Source: Limnomonas spitsbergensis
Lineage: Eukaryota > Chlorophyta > Chlorophyceae > Chlamydomonadales
Direction of reading: 5' to 3'
NCBI GenBank assembly: GCA_037349105.1
Contig: JAYJMM010000039.1
Location: 5,858,501 to 5,922,500, forward strand
DNA length: 64,000 nt
In this document: positions 1 to 13,765 of the stretch, in pieces
Layout of the letters: every line of letters starts with the position of its first letter
Position numbering within the stretch: the stretch's first letter is position 1
The notes under the pieces: model-generated
The model's input: the letters and a program-made list of their open reading frames with translations, nothing else
Database searches by the model: none
Told to the model about the DNA's origin: nothing
Program-made: the position numbers and the translations under genes

Positions 1-720
1 ACAACCCAAGCCTGGCTTGCCTCCACTACCCAGCCCTGGGTTTGACCCCAACTACGCTGGGCCTGCCAATACAACCCAAGCCTGGCTTGCCTCCACTACC
101 CAGCCCTGGGTTTGACCCCAACTACCCTGGGCCTGCCAATACAACCCAAGCCTGGCTTGTCTCCACTACCCAGCCCTGGGTTTGACCCCAACTACCCTGG
201 GCCTGCCAATACAACCCAAGCCTGGCTTGCCTCCACTACCCAGCCCTGGGTTTGACCCCAACTACGCTGGGCCTGCCAATACAACCCAAGCCTGGCTTGT
301 CTCCACTACCCAGCCCTGGGTTTGACCCCAACTACCCTGGGCCTGCCAATACAACCCAAGCCTGGCTTGTCTCCACTACCCAGCCCTGGGTTTGACCCCA
401 ACTACCCTGGGCCTGCCAATACAACCCAAGCCTGGGCTTGTCTCCACTACCCAGCCCTGGGTTTGACCCCAACTACCCTGGGCCTGCCAATACAACCCAA
501 GCCTGGCTTGTCTCCACTACCCAGCCCTGGGTTTGACCCCAACTACCCTGGGCCTGCCAATACAACCCAAGCCTGGCTTGTCTCCACTACCCAGCCCTGG
601 GTTTGACCCCAACTACGCTGGGCCTGCCAATACAACCCAAGCCTGGCTTGTCTCCACTACCCAGCCCTGGGTTTGACCCCAACTACCCTGGGCCTGCCAA
701 TACAACCCAAGCCTGGCTTG

Positions 721-2400
721 CCTCCACTACCCAGCCCTGGGTTTGACCCCAACTACGCTGGGCCTGCCAATACAACCCAAGCCTGGCTTGTCTCCACTAC
801 CCAGCCCTGGGTTTGACCCCAACTACGCTGGGCCTGCCAATACAACCCAAGCCTGGCTTGTCTCCACTACCCAGCCCTGGGTTTGACCCCAACTACGCTG
901 GGCCTGCCAATACAACCCAAGCCTGGCTTGTCTCCACTACCCAGCCCTGGGTTTGACCCCAACTACCCTGGGCCTGCCAATACAACCCAAGCCTGGCTTG
1001 TCTCCACTACCCAGCCCTGGGTTTGACCCCAACTACCCTGGGCCTGCCAATACAACCCAAGCCTGGCTTGCCTCCACTACCCAGCCCTGGGTTTGACCCC
1101 AACTACGCTGGGCCTGCCAATACAACCCAAGCCTGGCTTGCCTCCACTACCCAGCCCTGGGTTTGACCCCAACTACCCTGGGCCTGCCAATACAACCCAA
1201 GCCTGGCTTGCCTCCACTACCCAGCCCTGGGTTTGACCCCAACTACGCTGGGCCTGCCAATACAACCCAAGCCTGGCTTGCCTCCACTACCCAGCCCTGG
1301 GTTTGACCCCAACTACCCTGGGCCTGCCAATACAACCCAAGCCTGGCTTGTCTCCACTACCCAGCCCTGGGTTTGACCCCAACTACCCTGGGCCTGCCAA
1401 TACAACCCAAGCCTGGCTTGCCTCCACTACCCAGCCCTGGGTTTGACCCCAACTACGCTGGGCCTGCCAATACAACCCAAGCCTGGCTTGTCTCCACTAC
1501 CCAGCCCTGGGTTTGACCCCAACTACCCTGGGCCTGCCAATACAACCCAAGCCTGGCTTGCCTCCACTACCCAGCCCTGGGTTTGACCCCAACTACGCTG
1601 GGCCTGCCAATACAACCCAAGCCTGGCTTGTCTCCACTACCCAGCCCTGGGTTTGACCCCAACTACGCTGGGCCTGCCAATACAACCCAAGCCTGGCTTG
1701 TCTCCACTACCCAGCCCTGGGTTTGACCCCAACTACGCTGGGCCTGCCAATACAACCCAAGCCTGGCTTGTCTCCACTACCCAGCCCTGGGTTTGACCCC
1801 AACTACCCTGGGCCTGCCAATACAACCCAAGCCTGGCTTGTCTCCACTACCCAGCCCTGGGTTTGACCCCAACTACCCTGGGCCTGCCAATACAACCCAA
1901 GCCTGGCTTGCCTCCACTACCCAGCCCTGGGTTTGACCCCAACTACGCTGGGCCTGCCAATACAACCCAAGCCTGGCTTGCCTCCACTACCCAGCCCTGG
2001 GTTTGACCCCAACTACCCTGGGCCTGCCAATACAACCCAAGCCTGGCTTGCCTCCACTACCCAGCCCTGGGTTTGACCCCAACTACGCTGGGCCTGCCAA
2101 TACAACCCAAGCCTGGCTTGCCTCCACTACTCAGCCCTGGGTTTGACCCCAACTACCCTGGGCCTGCCAATACAACCCAAGCCTGGCTTGTCTCCACTAC
2201 CCAGCCCTGGGTTTGACCCCAACTACCCTGGGCCTGCCAATACAACCCAAGCCTGGCTTGCCTCCACTACCCAGCCCTGGGTTTGACCCCAACTACGCTG
2301 GGCCTGCCAATACAACCCAAGCCTGGCTTGTCTCCACTACCCAGCCCTGGGTTTGACCCCAACTACCCTGGGCCTGCCAATACAACCCAAGCCTGGCTTG
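721..2400. repeat. higher-order tandem duplication (2 x 840 bp, 12 units)
   Basis: The variant order of the 12 units from about 721 to 1560 repeats from 1561 to 2400. A further block, about 2040-3430 (20 units), recurs at about 8420-9800 with the same variant order and the same two 71-bp units (offset 6372), and at about 5340-6720 without the 71-bp units. Confidence 0.7.
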
Positions 2401-5340
2401 TCTCCACTACCCAGCCCTGGGTTTGACCCCAACTACCCTGGGCCTGCCAATACAACCCAAGCCTGGCTTGTCTCCACTACCCAGCCCTGGGTTTGACCCC
2501 AACTACCCTGGGCCTGCCAATACAACCCAAGCCTGGGCTTGCCTCCACTACCCAGCCCTGGGTTTGACCCCAACTACGCTGGGCCTGCCAATACAACCCA
2601 AGCCTGGCTTGTCTCCACTACCCAGCCCTGGGTTTGACCCCAACTACCCTGGGCCTGCCAATACAACCCAAGCCTGGCTTGTCTCCACTACCCAGCCCTG
2701 GGTTTGACCCCAACTACGCTGGGCCTGCCAATACAACCCAAGCCTGGCTTGTCTCCACTACCCAGCCCTGGGTTTGACCCCAACTACCCTGGGCCTGCCA
2801 ATACAACCCAAGCCTGGCTTGCCTCCACTACCCAGCCCTGGGTTTGACCCCAACTACGCTGGGCCTGCCAATACAACCCAAGCCTGGCTTGTCTCCACTA
2901 CCCAGCCCTGGGTTTGACCCCAACTACGCTGGGCCTGCCAATACAACCCAAGCCTGGCTTGTCTCCACTACCCAGCCCTGGGTTTGACCCCAACTACGCT
3001 GGGCCTGCCAATACAACCCAAGCCTGGGCTTGTCTCCACTACCCAGCCCTGGGTTTGACCCCAACTACCCTGGGCCTGCCAATACAACCCAAGCCTGGCT
3101 TGCCTCCACTACCCAGCCCTGGGTTTGACCCCAACTACGCTGGGCCTGCCAATACAACCCAAGCCTGGCTTGTCTCCACTACCCAGCCCTGGGTTTGACC
3201 CCAACTACCCTGGGCCTGCCAATACAACCCAAGCCTGGCTTGTCTCCACTACCCAGCCCTGGGTTTGACCCCAACTACCCTGGGCCTGCCAATACAACCC
3301 AAGCCTGGCTTGCCTCCACTACCCAGCCCTGGGTTTGACCCCAACTACCCTGGGCCTGCCAATACAACCCAAGCCTGGCTTGTCTCCACTACCCAGCCCT
3401 GGGTTTGACCCCAACTACCCTGGGCCTGCCAATACAACCCAAGCCTGGCTTGCCTCCACTACCCAGCCCTGGGTTTGACCCCAACTACCCTGGGCCTGCC
3501 AATACAACCCAAGCCTGGCTTGTCTCCACTACCCAGCCCTGGGTTTGACCCCAACTACGCTGGGCCTGCCAATACAACCCAAGCCTGGCTTGCCTCCACT
3601 ACCCAGCCCTGGGTTTGACCCCAACTACCCTGGGCCTGCCAATACAACCCAAGCCTGGCTTGCCTCCACTACCCAGCCCTGGGTTTGACCCCAACTACCC
3701 TGGGCCTGCCAATACAACCCAAGCCTGGCTTGCCTCCACTACCCAGCCCTGGGTTTGACCCCAACTACGCTGGGCCTGCCAATACAACCCAAGCCTGGCT
3801 TGCCTCCACTACCCAGCCCTGGGTTTGACCCCAACTACGCTGGGCCTGCCAATACAACCCAAGCCTGGCTTGTCTCCACTACCCAGCCCTGGGTTTGACC
3901 CCAACTACGCTGGGCCTGCCAATACAACCCAAGCCTGGCTTGTCTCCACTACCCAGCCCTGGGTTTGACCCCAACTACCCTGGGCCTGCCAATACAACCC
4001 AAGCCTGGCTTGCCTCCACTACCCAGCCCTGGGTTTGACCCCAACTACCCTGGGCCTGCCAATACAACCCAAGCCTGGCTTGTCTCCACTACCCAGCCCT
4101 GGGTTTGACCCCAACTACCCTGGGCCTGCCAATACAACCCAAGCCTGGCTTGCCTCCACTACCCAGCCCTGGGTTTGACCCCAACTACCCTGGGCCTGCC
4201 AATACAACCCAAGCCTGGCTTGTCTCCACTACCCAGCCCTGGGTTTGACCCCAACTACCCTGGGCCTGCCAATACAACCCAAGCCTGGCTTGCCTCCACT
4301 ACCCAGCCCTGGGTTTGACCCCAACTACGCTGGGCCTGCCAATACAACCCAAGCCTGGCTTGCCTCCACTACCCAGCCCTGGGTTTGACCCCAACTACCC
4401 TGGGCCTGCCAATACAACCCAAGCCTGGCTTGCCTCCACTACCCAGCCCTGGGTTTGACCCCAACTACCCTGGGCCTGCCAATACAACCCAAGCCTGGCT
4501 TGTCTCCACTACCCAGCCCTGGGTTTGACCCCAACTACGCTGGGCCTGCCAATACAACCCAAGCCTGGCTTGCCTCCACTACCCAGCCCTGGGTTTGACC
4601 CCAACTACCCTGGGCCTGCCAATACAACCCAAGCCTGGCTTGTCTCCACTACCCAGCCCTGGGTTTGACCCCAACTACGCTGGGCCTGCCAATACAACCC
4701 AAGCCTGGCTTGCCTCCACTACCCAGCCCTGGGTTTGACCCCAACTACCCTGGGCCTGCCAATACAACCCAAGCCTGGCTTGTCTCCACTACCCAGCCCT
4801 GGGTTTGACCCCAACTACGCTGGGCCTGCCAATACAACCCAAGCCTGGCTTGTCTCCACTACCCAGCCCTGGGTTTGACCCCAACTACGCTGGGCCTGCC
4901 AATACAACCCAAGCCTGGCTTGTCTCCACTACCCAGCCCTGGGTTTGACCCCAACTACGCTGGGCCTGCCAATACAACCCAAGCCTGGCTTGCCTCCACT
5001 ACCCAGCCCTGGGTTTGACCCCAACTACGCTGGGCCTGCCAATACAACCCAAGCCTGGCTTGTCTCCACTACCCAGCCCTGGGTTTGACCCCAACTACCC
5101 TGGGCCTGCCAATACAACCCAAGCCTGGCTTGCCTCCACTACCCAGCCCTGGGTTTGACCCCAACTACCCTGGGCCTGCCAATACAACCCAAGCCTGGCT
5201 TGTCTCCACTACCCAGCCCTGGGTTTGACCCCAACTACCCTGGGCCTGCCAATACAACCCAAGCCTGGCTTGCCTCCACTACCCAGCCCTGGGTTTGACC
5301 CCAACTACCCTGGGCCTGCCAATACAACCCAAGCCTGGCT

Positions 5341-8300
5341 TGCCTCCACTACCCAGCCCTGGGTTTGACCCCAACTACGCTGGGCCTGCCAATACAACCC
5401 AAGCCTGGCTTGCCTCCACTACCCAGCCCTGGGTTTGACCCCAACTACCCTGGGCCTGCCAATACAACCCAAGCCTGGCTTGTCTCCACTACCCAGCCCT
5501 GGGTTTGACCCCAACTACCCTGGGCCTGCCAATACAACCCAAGCCTGGCTTGCCTCCACTACCCAGCCCTGGGTTTGACCCCAACTACGCTGGGCCTGCC
5601 AATACAACCCAAGCCTGGCTTGTCTCCACTACCCAGCCCTGGGTTTGACCCCAACTACCCTGGGCCTGCCAATACAACCCAAGCCTGGCTTGTCTCCACT
5701 ACCCAGCCCTGGGTTTGACCCCAACTACCCTGGGCCTGCCAATACAACCCAAGCCTGGCTTGTCTCCACTACCCAGCCCTGGGTTTGACCCCAACTACCC
5801 TGGGCCTGCCAATACAACCCAAGCCTGGCTTGCCTCCACTACCCAGCCCTGGGTTTGACCCCAACTACGCTGGGCCTGCCAATACAACCCAAGCCTGGCT
5901 TGTCTCCACTACCCAGCCCTGGGTTTGACCCCAACTACCCTGGGCCTGCCAATACAACCCAAGCCTGGCTTGTCTCCACTACCCAGCCCTGGGTTTGACC
6001 CCAACTACGCTGGGCCTGCCAATACAACCCAAGCCTGGCTTGTCTCCACTACCCAGCCCTGGGTTTGACCCCAACTACCCTGGGCCTGCCAATACAACCC
6101 AAGCCTGGCTTGCCTCCACTACCCAGCCCTGGGTTTGACCCCAACTACGCTGGGCCTGCCAATACAACCCAAGCCTGGCTTGTCTCCACTACCCAGCCCT
6201 GGGTTTGACCCCAACTACGCTGGGCCTGCCAATACAACCCAAGCCTGGCTTGTCTCCACTACCCAGCCCTGGGTTTGACCCCAACTACGCTGGGCCTGCC
6301 AATACAACCCAAGCCTGGCTTGTCTCCACTACCCAGCCCTGGGTTTGACCCCAACTACCCTGGGCCTGCCAATACAACCCAAGCCTGGCTTGCCTCCACT
6401 ACCCAGCCCTGGGTTTGACCCCAACTACGCTGGGCCTGCCAATACAACCCAAGCCTGGCTTGTCTCCACTACCCAGCCCTGGGTTTGACCCCAACTACCC
6501 TGGGCCTGCCAATACAACCCAAGCCTGGCTTGTCTCCACTACCCAGCCCTGGGTTTGACCCCAACTACCCTGGGCCTGCCAATACAACCCAAGCCTGGCT
6601 TGCCTCCACTACCCAGCCCTGGGTTTGACCCCAACTACCCTGGGCCTGCCAATACAACCCAAGCCTGGCTTGTCTCCACTACCCAGCCCTGGGTTTGACC
6701 CCAACTACCCTGGGCCTGCCAATACAACCCAAGCCTGGCTTGTCTCCACTACCCAGCCCTGGGTTTGACCCCAACTACCCTGGGCCTGCCAATACAACCC
6801 AAGCCTGGCTTGCCTCCACTACCCAGCCCTGGGTTTGACCCCAACTACGCTGGGCCTGCCAATACAACCCAAGCCTGGCTTGCCTCCACTACCCAGCCCT
6901 GGGTTTGACCCCAACTACCCTGGGCCTGCCAATACAACCCAAGCCTGGCTTGCCTCCACTACCCAGCCCTGGGTTTGACCCCAACTACCCTGGGCCTGCC
7001 AATACAACCCAAGCCTGGCTTGCCTCCACTACCCAGCCCTGGGTTTGACCCCAACTACGCTGGGCCTGCCAATACAACCCAAGCCTGGCTTGCCTCCACT
7101 ACCCAGCCCTGGGTTTGACCCCAACTACGCTGGGCCTGCCAATACAACCCAAGCCTGGCTTGTCTCCACTACCCAGCCCTGGGTTTGACCCCAACTACGC
7201 TGGGCCTGCCAATACAACCCAAGCCTGGCTTGTCTCCACTACCCAGCCCTGGGTTTGACCCCAACTACCCTGGGCCTGCCAATACAACCCAAGCCTGGCT
7301 TGTCTCCACTACCCAGCCCTGGGTTTGACCCCAACTACCCTGGGCCTGCCAATACAACCCAAGCCTGGCTTGTCTCCACTACCCAGCCCTGGGTTTGACC
7401 CCAACTACCCTGGGCCTGCCAATACAACCCAAGCCTGGCTTGCCTCCACTACCCAGCCCTGGGTTTCACCCCAACTACGCAGGGCCTGCCAATACAACCC
7501 AAGCCTGGCTTGCCTCCACTACCCAGCCCTGGGTTTGACCCCAACTACCCTGGGCCTGCCAATACAACCCAAGCCTGGCTTGTCTCCACTACCCAGCCCT
7601 GGGTTTGACCCCAACTACCCTGGGCCTGCCAATACAACCCAAGCCTGGCTTGCCTCCACTACCCAGCCCTGGGTTTGACCCCAACTACCCTGGGCCTGCC
7701 AATACAACCCAAGCCTGGCTTGTCTCCACTACCCAGCCCTGGGTTTGACCCCAACTACCCTGGGCCTGCCAATACAACCCAAGCCTGGCTTGTCTCCACT
7801 ACCCAGCCCTGGGTTTGACCCCAACTACCCTGGGCCTGCCAATACAACCCAAGCCTGGCTTGCCTCCACTACCCAGCCCTGGGTTTGACCCCAACTACCC
7901 TGGGCCTGCCAATACAACCCAAGCCTGGCTTGTCTCCACTACCCAGCCCTGGGTTTGACCCCAACTACCCTGGGCCTGCCAATACAACCCAAGCCTGGCT
8001 TGCCTCCACTACCCAGCCCTGGGTTTGACCCCAACTACGCTGGGCCTGCCAATACAACCCAAGCCTGGCTTGCCTCCACTACCCAGCCCTGGGTTTGACC
8101 CCAACTACCCTGGGCCTGCCAATACAACCCAAGCCTGGCTTGCCTCCACTACCCAGCCCTGGGTTTGACCCCAACTACGCTGGGCCTGCCAATACAACCC
8201 AAGCCTGGCTTGCCTCCACTACCCAGCCCTGGGTTTGACCCCAACTACCCTGGGCCTGCCAATACAACCCAAGCCTGGCTTGTCTCCACTACCCAGCCCT

Positions 8301-11300
8301 GGGTTTGACCCCAACTACCCTGGGCCTGCCAATACAACCCAAGCCTGGCTTGCCTCCACTACCCAGCCCTGGGTTTGACCCCAACTACGCTGGGCCTGCC
8401 AATACAACCCAAGCCTGGCTTGCCTCCACTACCCAGCCCTGGGTTTGACCCCAACTACGCTGGGCCTGCCAATACAACCCAAGCCTGGCTTGCCTCCACT
8501 ACCCAGCCCTGGGTTTGACCCCAACTACCCTGGGCCTGCCAATACAACCCAAGCCTGGCTTGTCTCCACTACCCAGCCCTGGGTTTGACCCCAACTACCC
8601 TGGGCCTGCCAATACAACCCAAGCCTGGCTTGCCTCCACTACCCAGCCCTGGGTTTGACCCCAACTACGCTGGGCCTGCCAATACAACCCAAGCCTGGCT
8701 TGTCTCCACTACCCAGCCCTGGGTTTGACCCCAACTACCCTGGGCCTGCCAATACAACCCAAGCCTGGCTTGTCTCCACTACCCAGCCCTGGGTTTGACC
8801 CCAACTACCCTGGGCCTGCCAATACAACCCAAGCCTGGCTTGTCTCCACTACCCAGCCCTGGGTTTGACCCCAACTACCCTGGGCCTGCCAATACAACCC
8901 AAGCCTGGGCTTGCCTCCACTACCCAGCCCTGGGTTTGACCCCAACTACGCTGGGCCTGCCAATACAACCCAAGCCTGGCTTGTCTCCACTACCCAGCCC
9001 TGGGTTTGACCCCAACTACCCTGGGCCTGCCAATACAACCCAAGCCTGGCTTGTCTCCACTACCCAGCCCTGGGTTTGACCCCAACTACGCTGGGCCTGC
9101 CAATACAACCCAAGCCTGGCTTGTCTCCACTACCCAGCCCTGGGTTTGACCCCAACTACCCTGGGCCTGCCAATACAACCCAAGCCTGGCTTGCCTCCAC
9201 TACCCAGCCCTGGGTTTGACCCCAACTACGCTGGGCCTGCCAATACAACCCAAGCCTGGCTTGTCTCCACTACCCAGCCCTGGGTTTGACCCCAACTACG
9301 CTGGGCCTGCCAATACAACCCAAGCCTGGCTTGTCTCCACTACCCAGCCCTGGGTTTGACCCCAACTACGCTGGGCCTGCCAATACAACCCAAGCCTGGG
9401 CTTGTCTCCACTACCCAGCCCTGGGTTTGACCCCAACTACCCTGGGCCTGCCAATACAACCCAAGCCTGGCTTGCCTCCACTACCCAGCCCTGGGTTTGA
9501 CCCCAACTACGCTGGGCCTGCCAATACAACCCAAGCCTGGCTTGTCTCCACTACCCAGCCCTGGGTTTGACCCCAACTACCCTGGGCCTGCCAATACAAC
9601 CCAAGCCTGGCTTGTCTCCACTACCCAGCCCTGGGTTTGACCCCAACTACCCTGGGCCTGCCAATACAACCCAAGCCTGGCTTGCCTCCACTACCCAGCC
9701 CTGGGTTTGACCCCAACTACCCTGGGCCTGCCAATACAACCCAAGCCTGGCTTGTCTCCACTACCCAGCCCTGGGTTTGACCCCAACTACCCTGGGCCTG
9801 CCAATACAACCCAAGCCTGGCTTGTCTCCACTACCCAGCCCTGGGTTTGACCCCAACTACCCTGGGCCTGCCAATACAACCCAAGCCTGGCTTGCCTCCA
9901 CTACCCAGCCCTGGGTTTGACCCCAACTACGCTGGGCCTGCCAATACAACCCAAGCCTGGCTTGCCTCCACTACCCAGCCCTGGGTTTGACCCCAACTAC
10001 CCTGGGCCTGCCAATACAACCCAAGCCTGGCTTGCCTCCACTACCCAGCCCTGGGTTTGACCCCAACTACCCTGGGCCTGCCAATACAACCCAAGCCTGG
10101 CTTGCCTCCACTACCCAGCCCTGGGTTTGACCCCAACTACGCTGGGCCTGCCAATACAACCCAAGCCTGGCTTGCCTCCACTACCCAGCCCTGGGTTTGA
10201 CCCCAACTACGCTGGGCCTGCCAATACAACCCAAGCCTGGCTTGTCTCCACTACCCAGCCCTGGGTTTGACCCCAACTACGCTGGGCCTGCCAATACAAC
10301 CCAAGCCTGGCTTGTCTCCACTACCCAGCCCTGGGTTTGACCCCAACTACCCTGGGCCTGCCAATACAACCCAAGCCTGGCTTGTCTCCACTACCCAGCC
10401 CTGGGTTTGACCCCAACTACCCTGGGCCTGCCAATACAACCCAAGCCTGGCTTGTCTCCACTACCCAGCCCTGGGTTTGACCCCAACTACCCTGGGCCTG
10501 CCAATACAACCCAAGCCTGGCTTGCCTCCACTACCCAGCCCTGGGTTTCACCCCAACTACGCAGGGCCTGCCAATACAACCCAAGCCTGGCTTGCCTCCA
10601 CTACCCAGCCCTGGGTTTGACCCCAACTACCCTGGGCCTGCCAATACAACCCAAGCCTGGCTTGTCTCCACTACCCAGCCCTGGGTTTGACCCCAACTAC
10701 CCTGGGCCTGCCAATACAACCCAAGCCTGGCTTGCCTCCACTACCCAGCCCTGGGTTTGACCCCAACTACCCTGGGCCTGCCAATACAACCCAAGCCTGG
10801 CTTGTCTCCACTACCCAGCCCTGGGTTTGACCCCAACTACCCTGGGCCTGCCAATACAACCCAAGCCTGGCTTGTCTCCACTACCCAGCCCTGGGTTTGA
10901 CCCCAACTACCCTGGGCCTGCCAATACAACCCAAGCCTGGCTTGCCTCCACTACCCAGCCCTGGGTTTGACCCCAACTACCCTGGGCCTGCCAATACAAC
11001 CCAAGCCTGGCTTGTCTCCACTACCCAGCCCTGGGTTTGACCCCAACTACCCTGGGCCTGCCAATACAACCCAAGCCTGGCTTGCCTCCACTACCCAGCC
11101 CTGGGTTTGACCCCAACTACGCTGGGCCTGCCAATACAACCCAAGCCTGGCTTGCCTCCACTACCCAGCCCTGGGTTTGACCCCAACTACCCTGGGCCTG
11201 CCAATACAACCCAAGCCTGGCTTGCCTCCACTACCCAGCCCTGGGTTTGACCCCAACTACGCTGGGCCTGCCAATACAACCCAAGCCTGGCTTGCCTCCA

Positions 11301-11502
11301 CTACCCAGCCCTGGGTTTGACCCCAACTACCCTGGGCCTGCCAATACAACCCAAGCCTGGCTTGTCTCCACTACCCAGCCCTGGGTTTGACCCCAACTAC
11401 CCTGGGCCTGCCAATACAACCCAAGCCTGGCTTGCCTCCACTACCCAGCCCTGGGTTTGACCCCAACTACGCTGGGCCTGCCAATACAACCCAAGCCTGG
11501 CT
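5341..11502. repeat. higher-order tandem duplication inside the 70-bp satellite (2 x about 3.08 kb, 44 units)
   Basis: Reading the two variable sites unit by unit, about 5341-8421 and 8422-11502 carry the same order of variants over 44 units, including the rare TTTCACC/GCAGGG unit (7467 and 10549, offset 3082). The match stops at both ends, so the blocks are adjacent. The right block has two 71-bp units that the left block lacks. Confidence 0.8.
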
Positions 11503-13765
11503 TGCCTCCACTACCCAGCCCTGGGTTTGACCCCAACTACCCTGGGCCTGCCAATACAACCCAAGCCTGGCTTGCCTCCACTACCCAGCCCTGGGTTTGA
11601 CCCCAACTACGCTGGGCCTGCCAATACAACCCAAGCCTGGCTTGCCTCCACTACCCAGCCCTGGGTTTGACCCCAACTACGCTGGGCCTGCCAATACAAC
11701 CCAAGCCTGGCTTGCCTCCACTACCCAGCCCTGGGTTTGACCCCAACTACCCTGGGCCTGCCAATACAACCCAAGCCTGGCTTGCCTCCACTACCCAGCC
11801 CTGGGTTTGACCCCAACTACGCTGGGCCTGCCAATACAACCCAAGCCTGGCTTGCCTCCACTACCCAGCCCTGGGTTTGACCCCAACTACCCTGGGCCTG
11901 CCAATACAACCCAAGCCTGGCTTGCCTCCACTACCCAGCCCTGGGTTTGACCCCAACTACCCTGGGCCTGCCAATACAACCCAAGCCTGGCTTGTCTCCA
12001 CTACCCAGCCCTGGGTTTGACCCCAACTACCCTGGGCCTGCCAATACAACCCAAGCCTGGCTTGCCTCCACTACCCAGCCCTGGGTTTGACCCCAACTAC
12101 GCTGGGCCTGCCAATACAACCCAAGCCTGGCTTGCCTCCACTACCCAGCCCTGGGTTTGACCCCAACTACGCTGGGCCTGCCAATACAACCCAAGCCTGG
12201 CTTGTCTCCACTACCCAGCCCTGGGTTTGACCCCAACTACGCTGGGCCTGCCAATACAACCCAAGCCTGGCTTGCCTCCACTACCCAGCCCTGGGTTTGA
12301 CCCCAACTACCCTGGGCCTGCCAATACAACCCAAGCCTGGCTTGCCTCCACTACCCAGCCCTGGGTTTGACCCCAACTACGCTGGGCCTGCCAATACAAC
12401 CCAAGCCTGGCTTGTCTCCACTACCCAGCCCTGGGTTTGACCCCAACTACCCTGGGCCTGCCAATACAACCCAAGCCTGGCTTGCCTCCACTACCCAGCC
12501 CTGGGTTTGACCCCAACTACCCTGGGCCTGCCAATACAACCCAAGCCTGGCTTGTCTCCACTACCCAGCCCTGGGTTTGACCCCAACTACGCTGGGCCTG
12601 CCAATACAACCCAAGCCTGGCTTGCCTCCACTACCCAGCCCTGGGTTTGACCCCAACTACCCTGGGCCTGCCAATACAACCCAAGCCTGGCTTGTCTCCA
12701 CTACCCAGCCCTGGGTTTGACCCCAACTACCCTGGGCCTGCCAATACAACCCAAGCCTGGCTTGTCTCCACTACCCAGCCCTGGGTTTGACCCCAACTAC
12801 GCTGGGCCTGCCAATACAACCCAAGCCTGGCTTGCCTCCACTACCCAGCCCTGGGTTTGACCCCAACTACGCTGGGCCTGCCAATACAACCCAAGCCTGG
12901 CTTGCCTCCACTACCCAGCCCTGGGTTTGACCCCAACTACCCTGGGCCTGCCAATACAACCCAAGCCTGGCTTGCCTCCACTACCCAGCCCTGGGTTTCA
13001 CCCCAACTACCCTGGGCCTGCCAATACAACCCAAGCCTGGCTTGCCTCCACTACCCAGCCCTGGGTTTGACCCCAACTACGCTGGGCCTGCCAATACAAC
13101 CCAAGCCTGGCTTGCCTCCACTACCCAGCCCTGGGTTTGACCCCAACTACCCTGGGCCTGCCAATACAACCCAAGCCTGGCTTGCCTCCACTACCCAGCC
13201 CTGGGTTTGACCCCAACTACCCTGGGCCTGCCAATACAACCCAAGCCTGGCTTGCCTCCACTACCCAGCCCTGGGTTTGACCCCAACTACCCTGGGCCTG
13301 CCAATACAACCCAAGCCTGGCTTGCCTCCACTACCCAGCCCTGGGTTTGACCCCAACTACGCTGGGCCTGCCAATACAACCCAAGCCTGGCTTGCCTCCA
13401 CTACCCAGCCCTGGGTTTGACCCCAACTACCCTGGGCCTGCCAATACAACCCAAGCCTGGCTTGCCTCCACTACCCAGCCCTGGGTTTGACCCCAACTAC
13501 GCTGGGCCTGCCAATACAACCCAAGCCTGGCTTGCCTCCACTACCCAGCCCTGGGTTTGACCCCAACTACGCTGGGCCTGCCAATACAACCCAAGCCTGG
13601 CTTGTCTCCACTACCCAGCCCTGGGTTTGACCCCAACTACCCTGGGCCTGCCAATACAACCCAAGCCTGGCTTGCCTCCACTACCCAGCCCTGGGTTTGA
13701 CCCCAACTACGCTGGGCCTGCCAATACAACCCAAGCCTGGCTTGCCTCCACTATCCTGGGCTTGC

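Larger units (their letters stand above)
1..13760. repeat. 70-bp satellite array, about 196 copies
   Basis: The period is 70 bp throughout, with five 71-bp units carrying one extra G (near 437, 2535, 3026, 8908 and 9398). Units differ almost only at two sites: C/T in GGCTTG(C/T)CTCC and G/C in ACTAC(G/C)CTGG, so the array reads as a two-bit variant code. Rare variants are TTTGACC to TTTCACC at 7467, 10549 and 12999. Each unit holds two near-palindromes, AAGCCTGGCTT and CCCAGCCCTGGG. As 70 is not a multiple of 3 and one frame contains TGA, the 94- and 117-codon open stretches inside are not genes. The array runs off the left edge. On the right it ends at the last visible exon of the minus-strand HEAT-like gene, so it probably lies in that gene's next intron. 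Confidence 0.98.

Noticed and set aside
322..13210. 94- and 117-codon open frames in the 70-bp satellite
   Set aside because: They exist only where a 71-bp unit or a TTTCACC variant removes the regular TGA. Identical copies recur by array duplication, and the unit length is not a multiple of three.
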